In this document: in pieces, positions 9,395-18,670 of the stretch
Layout: each line of letters opens with the position of its first letter
How positions within the stretch are numbered: the first letter of the stretch is position 1
Assembly: GCF_021272385.1 (NCBI RefSeq)
Contig: NZ_JAJSDZ010000010.1
Location: forward strand, 1,116,001 to 1,180,000
DNA length: 64,000 nt
DNA from: Vibrio salinus
Lineage (GTDB): Bacteria > Pseudomonadota > Gammaproteobacteria > Enterobacterales > Vibrionaceae
Reading direction: 5' to 3'
Made by a program: the position numbers and the translations under genes
The notes under the pieces: model-generated
The model's input: the letters and a program-made list of their open reading frames with translations, nothing else
Database searches by the model: none
Told to the model about the DNA's origin: nothing

Positions 9395-10423
9395 CTACGA
9401 TGCCATACCAAGACCAACGATATTGGCCGCAGCAGTAATCACTAATAAACCAAAAATAAGAAAACGAACCGGCCGGGTACCAACCCCTTTCCATTCAGCC
9501 ATAATGAGCCCGATAACTCCGCCGAAGAGGACATATCCGGACATGTGTAGCATCCAGTTGATGTAGCTTAGATCTTTAGGTACTGATGCTTCGCCCCAGC
9601 CATAAAAGAAGAATTGCAAATACCACATGATCCCGCCTATAGCGCTAAAAATTAAATTACGCATAAGCAAGCTTTTAGCTAATGACATATCTCTGCGAAC
9701 CGAAATTTCCTCTTTGGTAAAAATATTCCAGAGACAAAAAGCGAAATTGACAATGGCTCCTCCCCCCATGATGAAACCATAAGCAGGCATCGCAACATAA
9801 AGATAATTAATACCAAGCGCCTCAGATTGTTCCCGGATGGGACCCGCGGCATCCAGTCCAAAAGCAAATCCGGCTGAGAAAATTCCACAAACAATGGCCA
9901 GAGAGACTCCTTTTTTCAAATCAAACTCTTCGGCCTTTTGCCCCATCACTTTCTCTTTTTCATTACCGGCATAGGTCACAATCGCAATACCAACCAAAGC
10001 AACTGCTATACCGATCATCGTTAAGGTACTGCCATTTGATGCCAGCAATTCACCCAGTTTTCCTTTAATAATAGGAGGTAAAAGTGTCCCGACGGCAAGG
10101 TTTAACCCAATTGCAATACCAATCCCCATAGACAAACCAAGGTATCGCATCGTTAAGCCATAAGTAATATTTCCAATGCCCCACAGAGCACCACAAAACA
10201 TCAACATAGCAAACGTCGATATAGGAATATGTGAGTAAAATGCCCCCAGATCGGGCACCAACATCATTGTGACAATCCAGGGCATTAAAACCCAGGAGAA
10301 TATTCCACCTATTGACCACATGAATTCCCAGGACCAGCCTTCGACTTTTTTATATGGCGCGTAAAAAGCCGCAGCAGAAGCAGCTCCCACTAAATGCCAA
10401 CCAATACCGGCAACAACAGACAT
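9395..10423 (-). CDS. rhaT: L-rhamnose/proton symporter
   Basis: Ten-helix inner-membrane sugar transporter of 342 residues (E. coli RhaT 344). It starts with GIGWHLVGAASAAAFYAPYKKVEGWSWE and carries RhaT family signatures such as WGIGNITYGLTMRYLGLSMGIGIAIG, CGIFSAGFAFGLDA and GGIMWYLQFFFYGWG. AAGGAAAA precedes the ATG. It follows rhaA after 65 bases and precedes rhaM by 14, in the same transcription unit, and supplies the substrate for RhaA. Confidence 0.93.
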   Translation of the reverse strand: MSVVAGIGWHLVGAASAAAFYAPYKKVEGWSWEFMWSIGGIFSWVLMPWIVTMMLVPDLGAFYSHIPISTFAMLMFCGALWGIGNITYGLTMRYLGLSMGIGIAIGLNLAVGTLLPPIIKGKLGELLASNGSTLTMIGIAVALVGIAIVTYAGNEKEKVMGQKAEEFDLKKGVSLAIVCGIFSAGFAFGLDAAGPIREQSEALGINYLYVAMPAYGFIMGGGAIVNFAFCLWNIFTKEEISVRRDMSLAKSLLMRNLIFSAIGGIMWYLQFFFYGWGEASVPKDLSYINWMLHMSGYVLFGGVIGLIMAEWKGVGTRPVRFLIFGLLVITAAANIVGLGMAS

Positions 10424-10488
10424 GTTTATTTTCCTTATATTGTAGGGATAAAGTAAGACTTACAGTTATGGACTGAATCCAATTCAAA

Positions 10489-11748
10489 TTAACGTGTGGC
10501 TAATACCGTACTTTCGTAATCCGATACCTGATTTATCCAGTCAAAACCAATTGGCACAGCATTTGTGAGGCAATAGTAATCCCACACAGCAGCCCAGGGC
10601 AGAGAATGCATTTCCTCTGTAAGGCCAAGGCGCGTTGTATAATCAAATTGTTGCTCTGCCTTTCTCAATATCTCTCTTGGCTCCAGTAATGCTTTAAGAA
10701 GCGCTTTTTGTGCATTACGGGTTCCCACAGTCCATGCTGCAATACGGTTTATCGAGGCATCAAAAAAATCTAAGCCAATTGAAACACGGTCTGCCAAATC
10801 ATTTCTTACAACTTCACGCATGATTGCCTGTGTCTCATCATCGAATGCGACAACATGATCAGAATCCCAACGAACCGGACGGGTAACGTGTAATAGGATA
10901 TTTTTCACATAGAGCGATACCGCCGAAATCTTATCGCTGATAACTTCAGTGGGATGAAAATGCCCGGCATCCAGGCATAAAGCGGTATGACGGGTAGCTG
11001 CATATGCCAGATAAAACTCATTGCTTCCTACCGTATAGGCTTCTGCTCCGATTCCGAACAATTTACATTCAACGGCATCACGATGAAAACGTTCATCTAT
11101 TGGCTCAGAAAGTGCCGAATCTAACGCATCAATTAATCGTTGTCTCGGGCCAAGACGATCAATAGGCTGATCCTTCATTCCGTCGGGAATCCAGATATTC
11201 ATCGTTGATGGAGTCCCTAATTCACGTCCAAAATATTCAGAAATTTTCCGAGAGGCCTTAACATGGTCAATCCAAAAACGGCGAATTTCTTCCTTTGGAT
11301 GTGAAAGCGTGAAACCATCATCTGATAACGGATGTGAAAACAACGTCGGATTGAAATCTAAACCCAGTTTATTTTTTTTGGCCCATTCAACCCAGGATGA
11401 AAAATGCTCAGGTTTAATCTCATTACGTTCAATTTTATCTGTGCTATCTAGGTAGATAGCATGTAGATTCAGCCGTTTCTTTCCGGGGATTAGAGAAAAT
11501 GCTTTTTCTAAATCTGAACGCAGTTCTGATGGAGTGGTTGCGGCTCCCGGATAATTCCCTGTTGCCTGAATTCCTCCACTTAATGCAACATCGGGAGATT
11601 CAAATCCCCTCACGTCATCGCCCTGCCAGCAATGCATCGAGATAGGAATTTCTCCAAGATGTTTTATCGCTTCATCGGTATTCACACCGTATTGAGAAAA
11701 AACGTCTTTAGCATATTCATAGGCAGATTTGATTTGTGCTTCTTTCAT
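10489..11748 (-). CDS. rhaA: L-rhamnose isomerase
   Basis: Metal-dependent TIM-barrel isomerase converting L-rhamnose to L-rhamnulose. Its 419 residues are identical in length to E. coli RhaA. Recognisable segments are [63 protein letters not shown] and [18 protein letters not shown], which hold the metal-coordinating acidic and histidine residues. AGGATA is the ribosome-binding site. It is 13 bases from the upstream rhaB. Confidence 0.95.
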   Translation of the reverse strand: MKEAQIKSAYEYAKDVFSQYGVNTDEAIKHLGEIPISMHCWQGDDVRGFESPDVALSGGIQATGNYPGAATTPSELRSDLEKAFSLIPGKKRLNLHAIYLDSTDKIERNEIKPEHFSSWVEWAKKNKLGLDFNPTLFSHPLSDDGFTLSHPKEEIRRFWIDHVKASRKISEYFGRELGTPSTMNIWIPDGMKDQPIDRLGPRQRLIDALDSALSEPIDERFHRDAVECKLFGIGAEAYTVGSNEFYLAYAATRHTALCLDAGHFHPTEVISDKISAVSLYVKNILLHVTRPVRWDSDHVVAFDDETQAIMREVVRNDLADRVSIGLDFFDASINRIAAWTVGTRNAQKALLKALLEPREILRKAEQQFDYTTRLGLTEEMHSLPWAAVWDYYCLTNAVPIGFDWINQVSDYESTVLATR

Positions 11749-11761
11749 TAGTATATCCTGC

Positions 11762-13201
11762 TTATTTGAGTGAGAGATATCTGGACTTTATAGCTTCCAG
11801 CCCCTCGATTTTCTGTGGTTTAAAAAGTCTTATTTCTGAAGATGACTCAATGATTCGCCGTCCTTCTTCGAGACACGAAATCATGTCAAGGGCAATGAAT
11901 TGATTAATTACATTACCCAGTGCAGAGGCTTCTGTCGGTTCAGTAAAAACAGATATCTGACATACATCTGCACATAACTGATTTAGGAAATGGTCCTGTG
12001 TTCCTCCACCAACAATTCTCAATGCATTAATATCCCGACTTGTCACATTGGCTATCTGAGTTAATGCATCGTCATACGCAAGTGCCAGACTGTCATAAAT
12101 ACACCGGATAACCTGAGAAAATGTTTCCGGAGCTGGTAGATCCCGCCTCAAAAACCACTGTTTTATCGCTTTGGTCATGGATTCGGGGTTTAAAAAATGA
12201 TCATCATTGGGGTTAATAAGAAACCGGAATGGTAATTCCTGGCTAGCCAGCGAGCTGATATCAGAGAAGGTAAGAGAAGGATGCTCTGCTTTGACTCTTT
12301 GAATTAACCAGAGACCCATTATATTTTTCAGTAAACGATACCGCCCATCAACTCCACCTTCATTCGTTAAATTGGCATCAAAAGCAAGTTGATTCGTTAT
12401 GGGTTGCTCACTTTCAATACCGATCAAAGACCAGGTACCCGAGCAGAGAAAAGCAGTTTCAGAATCAAAAATAGGCGTTGCCGCAACGGCAGAAGCCGTA
12501 TCATGACTGGCAACAGAACATACCGGTATATCAACTCCGTTTAATGAATACTGCCCAATGATTTGATTCGGCATTGCAGGAGGAATAAACCAGCTAAATT
12601 TCGCTCCACAAGCATTTATCAGTATTTTGCTCCATTCTTTACCTTTGCAATCCAACAGTTGACTGGTTGAAGCATTCGTATATTCACAATGTTTAACACC
12701 ACACAACTTATAGTTAAGAAAATCTGGAATGAATAGTAGCTTATCGACTCTGTCAAGCCAGTCAGAGTGCATATCGGTGATCGCTTTAAGCTGATTGATA
12801 GTATTAAATGTCAAAAACTGTATTCCTGACATCTTGTAGATATCTTGCTTACTTAGCGCATTATCCTGTTCAATTTTTTGTTGGGTCCCCTGGGTTCTTT
12901 TATCCCTGTAACTAACAAATTCACCAAGAGGCTGACCTGATTTATCCAGTAAAACAAAATCCACTCCCCATGAATCGATTCCTAATGAATGAATTTCAAA
13001 ATCACTCGCTAAAACTTTTGCAATACCAACCTTAATTTCATCAAGCACAGAATATAAATCCCAACAGGATTCTCTGCCCCGCATTACCTGACGGTTATCA
13101 AACCGGTGAAATTCCTCTAATTGAATCTTTCCCTTATCGAAATATCCCACCATCACCCGGCCACTTGATGCACCAAGATCAATTGAAATCACACCTTTCA
13201 T
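11762..13201 (-). CDS. rhaB: Rhamnulokinase
   Basis: FGGY-family carbohydrate kinase (479 residues) that phosphorylates L-rhamnulose at O1. The N-terminal phosphate-1 loop is [15 protein letters not shown]. The catalytic region [15 protein letters not shown] has the FGGY acid, [12 protein letters not shown] lies mid-protein, and the C-terminal adenosine-binding motif is [19 protein letters not shown]. First gene of the rhamnose operon; AGGGAA precedes the ATG. The upstream 220 bases hold the operon promoter and an inverted repeat. Confidence 0.93.
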   Translation of the reverse strand: MKGVISIDLGASSGRVMVGYFDKGKIQLEEFHRFDNRQVMRGRESCWDLYSVLDEIKVGIAKVLASDFEIHSLGIDSWGVDFVLLDKSGQPLGEFVSYRDKRTQGTQQKIEQDNALSKQDIYKMSGIQFLTFNTINQLKAITDMHSDWLDRVDKLLFIPDFLNYKLCGVKHCEYTNASTSQLLDCKGKEWSKILINACGAKFSWFIPPAMPNQIIGQYSLNGVDIPVCSVASHDTASAVAATPIFDSETAFLCSGTWSLIGIESEQPITNQLAFDANLTNEGGVDGRYRLLKNIMGLWLIQRVKAEHPSLTFSDISSLASQELPFRFLINPNDDHFLNPESMTKAIKQWFLRRDLPAPETFSQVIRCIYDSLALAYDDALTQIANVTSRDINALRIVGGGTQDHFLNQLCADVCQISVFTEPTEASALGNVINQFIALDMISCLEEGRRIIESSSEIRLFKPQKIEGLEAIKSRYLSLK

Positions 13202-13312
13202 TCTTTATTCCCTCACAGTTTACAAGGGAATTAAACCTAATTTCAGGATGATATAACTTCAAAAAACTGACGGATATAATCTATAAGGGCTTTTTTCCCA
13301 AGATTAAAATGC

Positions 13313-13336
13313 TCATTATCACAGTTCTGATAATGA
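13313..13336. promoter_or_regulatory. Inverted repeat in the rhaB promoter region
   Basis: The perfect 9-bp arms TCATTATCA and TGATAATGA are separated by six bases, about 115 bases upstream of the rhaB start. On the minus strand the repeat contains CTGTGATAATG, reminiscent of half a CRP site. It could bind the AraC-type regulator, CRP or another protein. Identity is inferred from position only. Confidence 0.4.
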
Positions 13337-13425
13337 ACACTCACTGGACAGAAAGAGGATTTGAACAATACAAATGAGATGAAATGATTAAAATTTTTAA
13401 CCATTTTATTAAGTTAATAAAAACT

Positions 13426-15354
13426 CTACTTATTGAGAAATGCTAATGCTTTATCAATATCGACCGGACGACTAAAATAGAACCCCTGATAAAAGTCAGC
13501 CTCTATATCAATAAGCTTTTCTAACTGAGATTGCTCTTCAATCCCTTCAGCAATGACCTGACAACCAATTAGGTGAGACATTTTGGTTACTGCTTCAACA
13601 ATACTTTTGTCTTTCCCCTCATTACATATATTATCAATATATATTTTATCAATTTTAATGAAATCAATTGCCAGGCTTTTCAAAACTGATATTGAGGAGA
13701 AACCGGTCCCAAAATCATCAATAGAAATTAGAATGCCACGTTTTTTAATCTCGGAAATAGCATTAGATAGCTTTTCGAGATTTTCAATTAATACTGTTTC
13801 AGTAATTTCAAGATGAACGTTTGCAGGATTTATCTGGTACTTTTTAACATAAAAGTCCAAAAAAGCTGGAAATTCATCATCCTGAAACTGAATAACGGAG
13901 ACATTGATTGACATCGAAACATTACTATTGATTTTATTTATTTCATGCAACGTCATAAGCGATTTCTTAAGCACTAATTTTCCAAGATTAATGATCAATC
14001 CATGTTCTTCCGCAACGGAGACAAATTCTGCCGGCGAAATAATTTCTCCATTCAACGTCCAACGAACCAATGCTTCATAACCGTCTATCTCATTTGTTGT
14101 CACATTCACGATAGGTTGATAGTGCAGATAAAATGCTTCTTGTTTTAATGACTCTTCCATCGAGCGACGCAAAAATTCCTTACGTTCCGTTTGACGCTGA
14201 ATTTCATCACTGAAGTGACAAATCCGTAAGTTTTTCTGCTTACCTTCCTGAACAGCATGATAAGCTTTACGTACAGACGTCACGATATCTTCATGTTCCT
14301 TATAAATCCGGATACCAATATGATAAGAAGGAACAATTTTGATATTGTGTTGCCTGATTTCTTTTGTCAACGTTTCCTGCAAGTACTTTAAGAATTGCTT
14401 AATGGCAATACGAGATAACGACTCCACATACAAGACAAATTCATCGCTGCCCCAACGACCAGATATCGAATCATAAAATTTATCAACGCTTCGGAACCGG
14501 GTACCTAATGTCGACAAAACATGATCACCAAAGAGATGCCCATAAGTATTGTTCAATATTTTAAAGCCCCTCATATCGATATACAGTACCGCATGAATAT
14601 CATGGTGCTCGATATGTGTTTTATTTAAATTCAACTCAACTTTTGAAAGAAAACTATTACGGTTATTCAGCTCTGTCAGCATGTCCCTTTCTTCAAGCCG
14701 AATGATCTGAGCAGTTCTTTCTTTTACTTTCAGCTCTAAATTATCAACCATATCATCTAACTTAGCTTTATTACGGATACCGCTACTAATGAATTTTGCA
14801 CACTGATAAGAGCTGATTGTCAACGCCACCCAAAATCCAATACCCAAAATACCCAGAGCAAACTTATTCGGCTCACTTGATAAAAGAAGAAGTACACTGT
14901 ACGGCAGGACAATAATAGTCGTAAATACAATAGAAGAACGAAGATCAGCGTTAAGAAGCGTAGCCCCTCCTCCCGCCATTCCACAAAATACCACAATCGT
15001 AATCATTTCTTCTTTAAAGTCGAAAACCCCATTAAATATGTAGGGGAAAAGTGCCCATATAACCCCTGCAGACACAACCCCCCAGAAATGAAGGTTCATT
15101 TTATAGCGGGGATCATTTCTGGCAAAGATAGCAACAAATAACCTGATTATGCAGATCACAAATAATATCCCTAACCACAAATATTTATTATTACCAATAT
15201 CTGCGTATAGAGGACTTACCACGAGCACAGTCGCAACAAAAAGGTTCACAATCACGGATGTGATCATATTAAAAGAGAAAACCTTTAAACGTTCCTGTGC
15301 ATACATAGAAAATGGGTCCTTATCTGCATTTCTTATCACGTAATTCACTTTCAT
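13426..15354 (-). CDS. Membrane GGDEF-EAL protein with variant GSDEF motif, probable c-di-GMP phosphodiesterase
   Basis: 642 residues. A six-segment membrane domain (about residues 28-195) is followed by a short coiled linker (LDDMVDNLELKVKERTAQI), then a GGDEF domain (RDMLTELNNRN to about residue 375) and an EAL domain. The signature loop reads RWGSDEF, so the second glycine of GGDEF is serine, which may reduce or abolish cyclase activity. The EAL domain is complete: DGYEALVRW, NVS, HLEITE, SIDDFGTGFSS, FIKIDK, IAEGIEE and QGFYFSRP. Phosphodiesterase activity is therefore the better prediction. It is separated from the upstream BCCT gene by a terminator and has its own promoter region. Confidence 0.88.
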   Translation of the reverse strand: MKVNYVIRNADKDPFSMYAQERLKVFSFNMITSVIVNLFVATVLVVSPLYADIGNNKYLWLGILFVICIIRLFVAIFARNDPRYKMNLHFWGVVSAGVIWALFPYIFNGVFDFKEEMITIVVFCGMAGGGATLLNADLRSSIVFTTIIVLPYSVLLLLSSEPNKFALGILGIGFWVALTISSYQCAKFISSGIRNKAKLDDMVDNLELKVKERTAQIIRLEERDMLTELNNRNSFLSKVELNLNKTHIEHHDIHAVLYIDMRGFKILNNTYGHLFGDHVLSTLGTRFRSVDKFYDSISGRWGSDEFVLYVESLSRIAIKQFLKYLQETLTKEIRQHNIKIVPSYHIGIRIYKEHEDIVTSVRKAYHAVQEGKQKNLRICHFSDEIQRQTERKEFLRRSMEESLKQEAFYLHYQPIVNVTTNEIDGYEALVRWTLNGEIISPAEFVSVAEEHGLIINLGKLVLKKSLMTLHEINKINSNVSMSINVSVIQFQDDEFPAFLDFYVKKYQINPANVHLEITETVLIENLEKLSNAISEIKKRGILISIDDFGTGFSSISVLKSLAIDFIKIDKIYIDNICNEGKDKSIVEAVTKMSHLIGCQVIAEGIEEQSQLEKLIDIEADFYQGFYFSRPVDIDKALAFLNK

Positions 15355-15469
15355 TATTATAATAATCTCATATATGAGAATGACTTACAAAAGAATGTTC
15401 ATTATATTGACATTTGGGAAATTATCAATTCTTAAAAACAAAGGTTATAAACAAACAACAATGCAATAA

Positions 15470-15518
15470 AAAAGAGCTATACGACAGACCTTATTACGGG
15501 TTGTTATATAGCTCTTTT
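15470..15518 (-). terminator. Terminator of the BCCT transporter gene
   Basis: AAAAGAGCTATA (15470-15481) pairs with TATAGCTCTTTT (15507-15518), and the interior partly pairs further. On the minus strand the stem runs into TTTTTTATTG, a good T-run, about 30 bases after the BCCT stop codon. Confidence 0.8.
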
Positions 15519-15539
15519 AAACAAAAATAGCGTCTTAAT

Positions 15540-15562
15540 TAACTTAACTTAACTTAACTTAT
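15540..15562. repeat. Pentanucleotide microsatellite across the BCCT stop codon
   Basis: About four and a half copies of TAACT/AACTT run in tandem and contain the last codons and stop codon of the BCCT gene. As the unit is five bases, gain or loss of a copy would change the C-terminal residues or stop position. Confidence 0.65.
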
Positions 15563-17135
15563 AAGCACCATATTCAGAACGGAGTCCCAGTAATAAGCTA
15601 AAGCACATTATTATTAATATGAAATTAAAAGGTAACCCTGTGGCAACCACACCGGATTGGAGAGCCTGCAATGCCTGACTTCCGCCTATCCATAGCATCG
15701 TTGCCGCAATGGCTCCCTCAAGAGTGGCCCAAAAAATTCTCTGTGGAATTGGAGCATCCAGCTTCCCTCCAGCAGTAATCGTATCAACCACTAGAGAGCC
15801 TGAATCTGATGATGTAATAAAAAATACAAGAATCAACAAGATTGAAACAACTGAGATAGTACTGCCAAACGGTAATTGATCGTAAACGTAAAAAAGTGTT
15901 AACGATATATCAGTCAATCCTTTAGTACCAAGTTCTCCGGCTTTATGAATCACCTGATCAAGCGCAATACCACCAAAAACACCCATCCATATCATGGTGA
16001 CCAGTGTTGGAATAAAGACAACAGCCAACACAAACTCACGAATAGTACGCCCACGAGAAATTCGGGCGATAAACATACCAACAAATGGTGACCAGGATAT
16101 CCACCATGCCCAATAAAATACTGTCCATGCATGCATCCAGTCTTTATCTTCCCGTCCGATAGGGTTGCTTAACTGAATAATGTTCTCAACATACCCCATA
16201 AACATGCTCCAGATGGAATCCCATGCCAGGTTGTATGTAACGGAGACAATAAACACAAACAGGATAAACGCAAAAATCATATTAATGTTACTGAGGACCT
16301 TAACTCCGCCATCAATACCGCGAACCACAGAACCAATCGCTATCATTGTAACAAATACAATGACGCCTAGCTGCATGCCAATACCACCATCGGTACCGAA
16401 CACATAATTAATTCCACTTGTCGCTTGCTGGGCTCCCAACCCCAATGAGGTCGCTAAACCAAACAATGTTGCCAAAACAGACAGAATATCAATCACGTGT
16501 CCCAGCCATCCCCAGGAGTGATCGCCTAAAATAGGATAAAACATGGAACGCATAGACAAAGGCAAGCCTTTGTTATAAGTAAAAAATGCCAGACTCAGAG
16601 CAACAATAGCAAAAATGGCCCAGCCATGAATTCCCCAATGGAAAATCGTTGCTCCTAAGGCCAACTGTTTCGCTTCTGGTGAATAAGGTTCTACATTTAA
16701 CGGTGCATAGTACCAATTGGTAAAATACGCAGTTGGCTCCGCAACTCCCCAAAAAAGCAAACCAATCCCCATACCGGCAGCAAACAACATGGCTAACCAG
16801 GATACCGTTGAATAATCAGCCGTTGCATCTCGACCACCAATTCGGATTTTTCCATATGGCGAAATACTTAAAGCAAGAGTAAACATAAGAAAAAAGTTAG
16901 CTGACCACATAAATACGCTGTCAAACTGCTCAATGATTGAATTTCTTATACTATCGAGTGTCATCTTTGCTATTTGTGGGTCCGCAACCAAGACAGTAGC
17001 TAAAAAAATCAGAATCAAACCGGCGCTAATTCCAAAGACAGGATTATGAATATCAAAACCCCATTTCTGAACATTATCCTGACCAACCTGATAATCGGTA
17101 GTTTCAATACTGTATTTTCTAAATACATTATCCAT
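15549..17135 (-). CDS. BCCT-family transporter (betaine/choline type)
   Basis: Twelve-helix secondary transporter of 528 residues. Signatures: FAAGMGIGLLFWGVAEPTAYF (the glycine-rich TM3 segment; GMGIG is the form found in sodium-coupled betaine carriers such as BetP), FHWGIHGWAIFAIVALSLAFF, and the aromatic core FYWAWWISWSPFVGMFIARISRGRTIREF typical of all BCCT proteins. ITSSDSGSLVVD lies near the end. The likely job is uptake of glycine betaine or a related osmolyte. ATG 17135 is taken as start; a GTG three codons upstream is possible, and both have weak ribosome-binding sites. It lacks a long C-terminal regulatory tail. The C-terminus ends in a tandem repeat. Confidence 0.88.
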   Translation of the reverse strand: MDNVFRKYSIETTDYQVGQDNVQKWGFDIHNPVFGISAGLILIFLATVLVADPQIAKMTLDSIRNSIIEQFDSVFMWSANFFLMFTLALSISPYGKIRIGGRDATADYSTVSWLAMLFAAGMGIGLLFWGVAEPTAYFTNWYYAPLNVEPYSPEAKQLALGATIFHWGIHGWAIFAIVALSLAFFTYNKGLPLSMRSMFYPILGDHSWGWLGHVIDILSVLATLFGLATSLGLGAQQATSGINYVFGTDGGIGMQLGVIVFVTMIAIGSVVRGIDGGVKVLSNINMIFAFILFVFIVSVTYNLAWDSIWSMFMGYVENIIQLSNPIGREDKDWMHAWTVFYWAWWISWSPFVGMFIARISRGRTIREFVLAVVFIPTLVTMIWMGVFGGIALDQVIHKAGELGTKGLTDISLTLFYVYDQLPFGSTISVVSILLILVFFITSSDSGSLVVDTITAGGKLDAPIPQRIFWATLEGAIAATMLWIGGSQALQALQSGVVATGLPFNFILIIMCFSLLLGLRSEYGAYKLS

Positions 17136-17635
17136 ATTAATCACTTAAATATTTTGCCATCTATACTTTCTGCCAATAATTCTGATAAAAAAGAGCTTTT
17201 TGGCAGAAATATAATTAGAGCACAAAGTGTTTTATGGGCGTGATGTTAACAAAAAAAATACTAGAAAGGCAAATTTCATTCAATTAAAAAGATTTTTTAA
17301 CGAAAATTAATTTTGCAACCAATACATTTATTTAGATAACAAAATATTTATAATTAAATTAATTATTGAAGACGTTAGGCTGTATCCAGATAAAATTTTG
17401 ATATTTTCAATCAGTCCATTTTCATTTTTTATCATTTAACGTTACAAAGTTGACACAACTTTCTAGAGGCTACTTGCCAAAAACATTAGTCGCGCTGCTA
17501 ATTTAATAATGCCGAATGTCTCACAACTAAAAATCTTATTTGAATCTTTCATAACGTTCAATAAATATAAATATTTTAACTCTTTGTACAAAAGCAGATA
17601 CCTCATCGACCATCAATGACAACGTCACAAAATAT
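17136..17635. other. Gene-free region upstream of the BCCT gene
   Basis: About 500 very AT-rich bases between the BCCT start and the 3' end of the XRE regulator. It must contain the BCCT promoter and the regulator's terminator, but I see no clear stem-loop, repeat or conserved reading frame. Confidence 0.5.
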
Positions 17636-18376
17636 CTATAGTACATTGTCTACAACCAACATATTCAGTTTCGTTGACGTTTTTAATTCCTGTTTCGTCA
17701 AAAGCAATTGCTGTTTTAAATCATCTGAATACGCCTGTGACGTTAGCGTAACCAGGCATTTAAAAGCACATGGACGCATATCAGAAGAAGATATTCCACA
17801 TAATAATCCATAGGTGCTATTTCTTAACTCCAGAGGATTAAAAATATACAGTAAACATTCCTCAAGCGCATTATATTGATTAATAAAGGAAAAACGAATT
17901 AATCTATCACTATATGTGACAGTTCCGAGATAATAAATTTCACTGTTTCTGCCGTTTGGTGTAACAACACTAATGGTCAGAGTTGCCGTTTGCTGATTAC
18001 CTTCTTTATCAGGCAAAATATCAATCACACCATCTTTTAAGCGATTGTACCGCCCGTCGTAAAAATAGAAAAATAACCGGGGAGCATTGTGAAATGTTCT
18101 TAAAGCAGACATATTCTGAATCTTCTCTTCCGGTGGCGAAAGATGATAATCGATCAATTGATTCGGCGTGACTTCCAGAGCTGATGCAAGATTAAATAAC
18201 GTCACCATATCAAGCGAGATTTCACCCGTTTCATATTTGGAAACAGTTGCCCGGCTTTTGTGTATTCGTTCGGCTAATTGCTGAATCGTCATCCCCTGAG
18301 CTTTACGACGACTTCTTATCCGGTTACCGATATGTTTATTCAATGTTTCATGATCATACTGCTGTCCGTGACTCAT
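17636..18376 (-). CDS. XRE-family HTH transcriptional regulator
   Basis: 246 residues. A Cro/C1-type helix-turn-helix occupies residues 16-72 (IGNRIRSRRKAQGMTIQQLAERIHKSRATVSKYETGEISLDMVTLFNLASALEV). The C-terminal 170 residues are unlike the cupin domain common in such regulators. They look alpha/beta with many aromatic residues (RLFFYFYDGRYNRLKDGVIDIL) and I do not recognise a family. It is divergent from a ketopantoate-reductase-like gene, with two short inverted repeats in the shared promoter region, so autoregulation and control of that neighbour are plausible. It could also control the BCCT gene downstream. Confidence 0.8.
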   Translation of the reverse strand: MSHGQQYDHETLNKHIGNRIRSRRKAQGMTIQQLAERIHKSRATVSKYETGEISLDMVTLFNLASALEVTPNQLIDYHLSPPEEKIQNMSALRTFHNAPRLFFYFYDGRYNRLKDGVIDILPDKEGNQQTATLTISVVTPNGRNSEIYYLGTVTYSDRLIRFSFINQYNALEECLLYIFNPLELRNSTYGLLCGISSSDMRPCAFKCLVTLTSQAYSDDLKQQLLLTKQELKTSTKLNMLVVDNVL

Positions 18377-18499
18377 ATGTTTATGCCTTAAACAGGTTAA
18401 AGAAAGGGATTTAATGGCGAAATGCTCGTATTACGGTGCACTTTTATGATTTTATAAACTTCAGAATTCTTTTCTAATTAAAATTAGCATATATAGGCC

Positions 18500-18526
18500 A
18501 AAAATTCTATTTATACGAGAATTTTT
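18500..18526. promoter_or_regulatory. Inverted repeat in the XRE/panE-like divergent promoter region
   Basis: AAAAATTC (18500-18507) and GAATTTTT (18519-18526) are perfect 8-bp arms separated by 11 bases. Candidate operator; function inferred from location only. Confidence 0.35.
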
Positions 18527-18535
18527 GAAAACTTT

Positions 18536-18552
18536 GTTTCTTTAAAAGAAAC
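18536..18552. promoter_or_regulatory. Palindrome GTTTCTTTAAAAGAAAC
   Basis: A perfect 17-bp palindrome with one central base, located between the divergent XRE regulator and the ketopantoate-reductase-like gene. Its TTTC/GAAA half-sites are a form often bound by Cro/C1-type dimers, so it is the best guess for the regulator's own operator. Confidence 0.45.
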
Positions 18553-18670
18553 TTCTCTTAGTTGATGAACAATTTAACCTCTCTGTATACTCAGACCCTA
18601 TATCTTTGACTAAACCAGAGTTTTCTTTCCTTCTGTTCTGGTGCTAGCCTGACATTCACTGGAGAATTAT

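Noticed and set aside
9381-9494. N-terminal extension of rhaM into rhaT
   Set aside because: The extension overlaps rhaT codons, while the internal ATG at 9380 has AAAGGAG upstream and gives the family's exact length.
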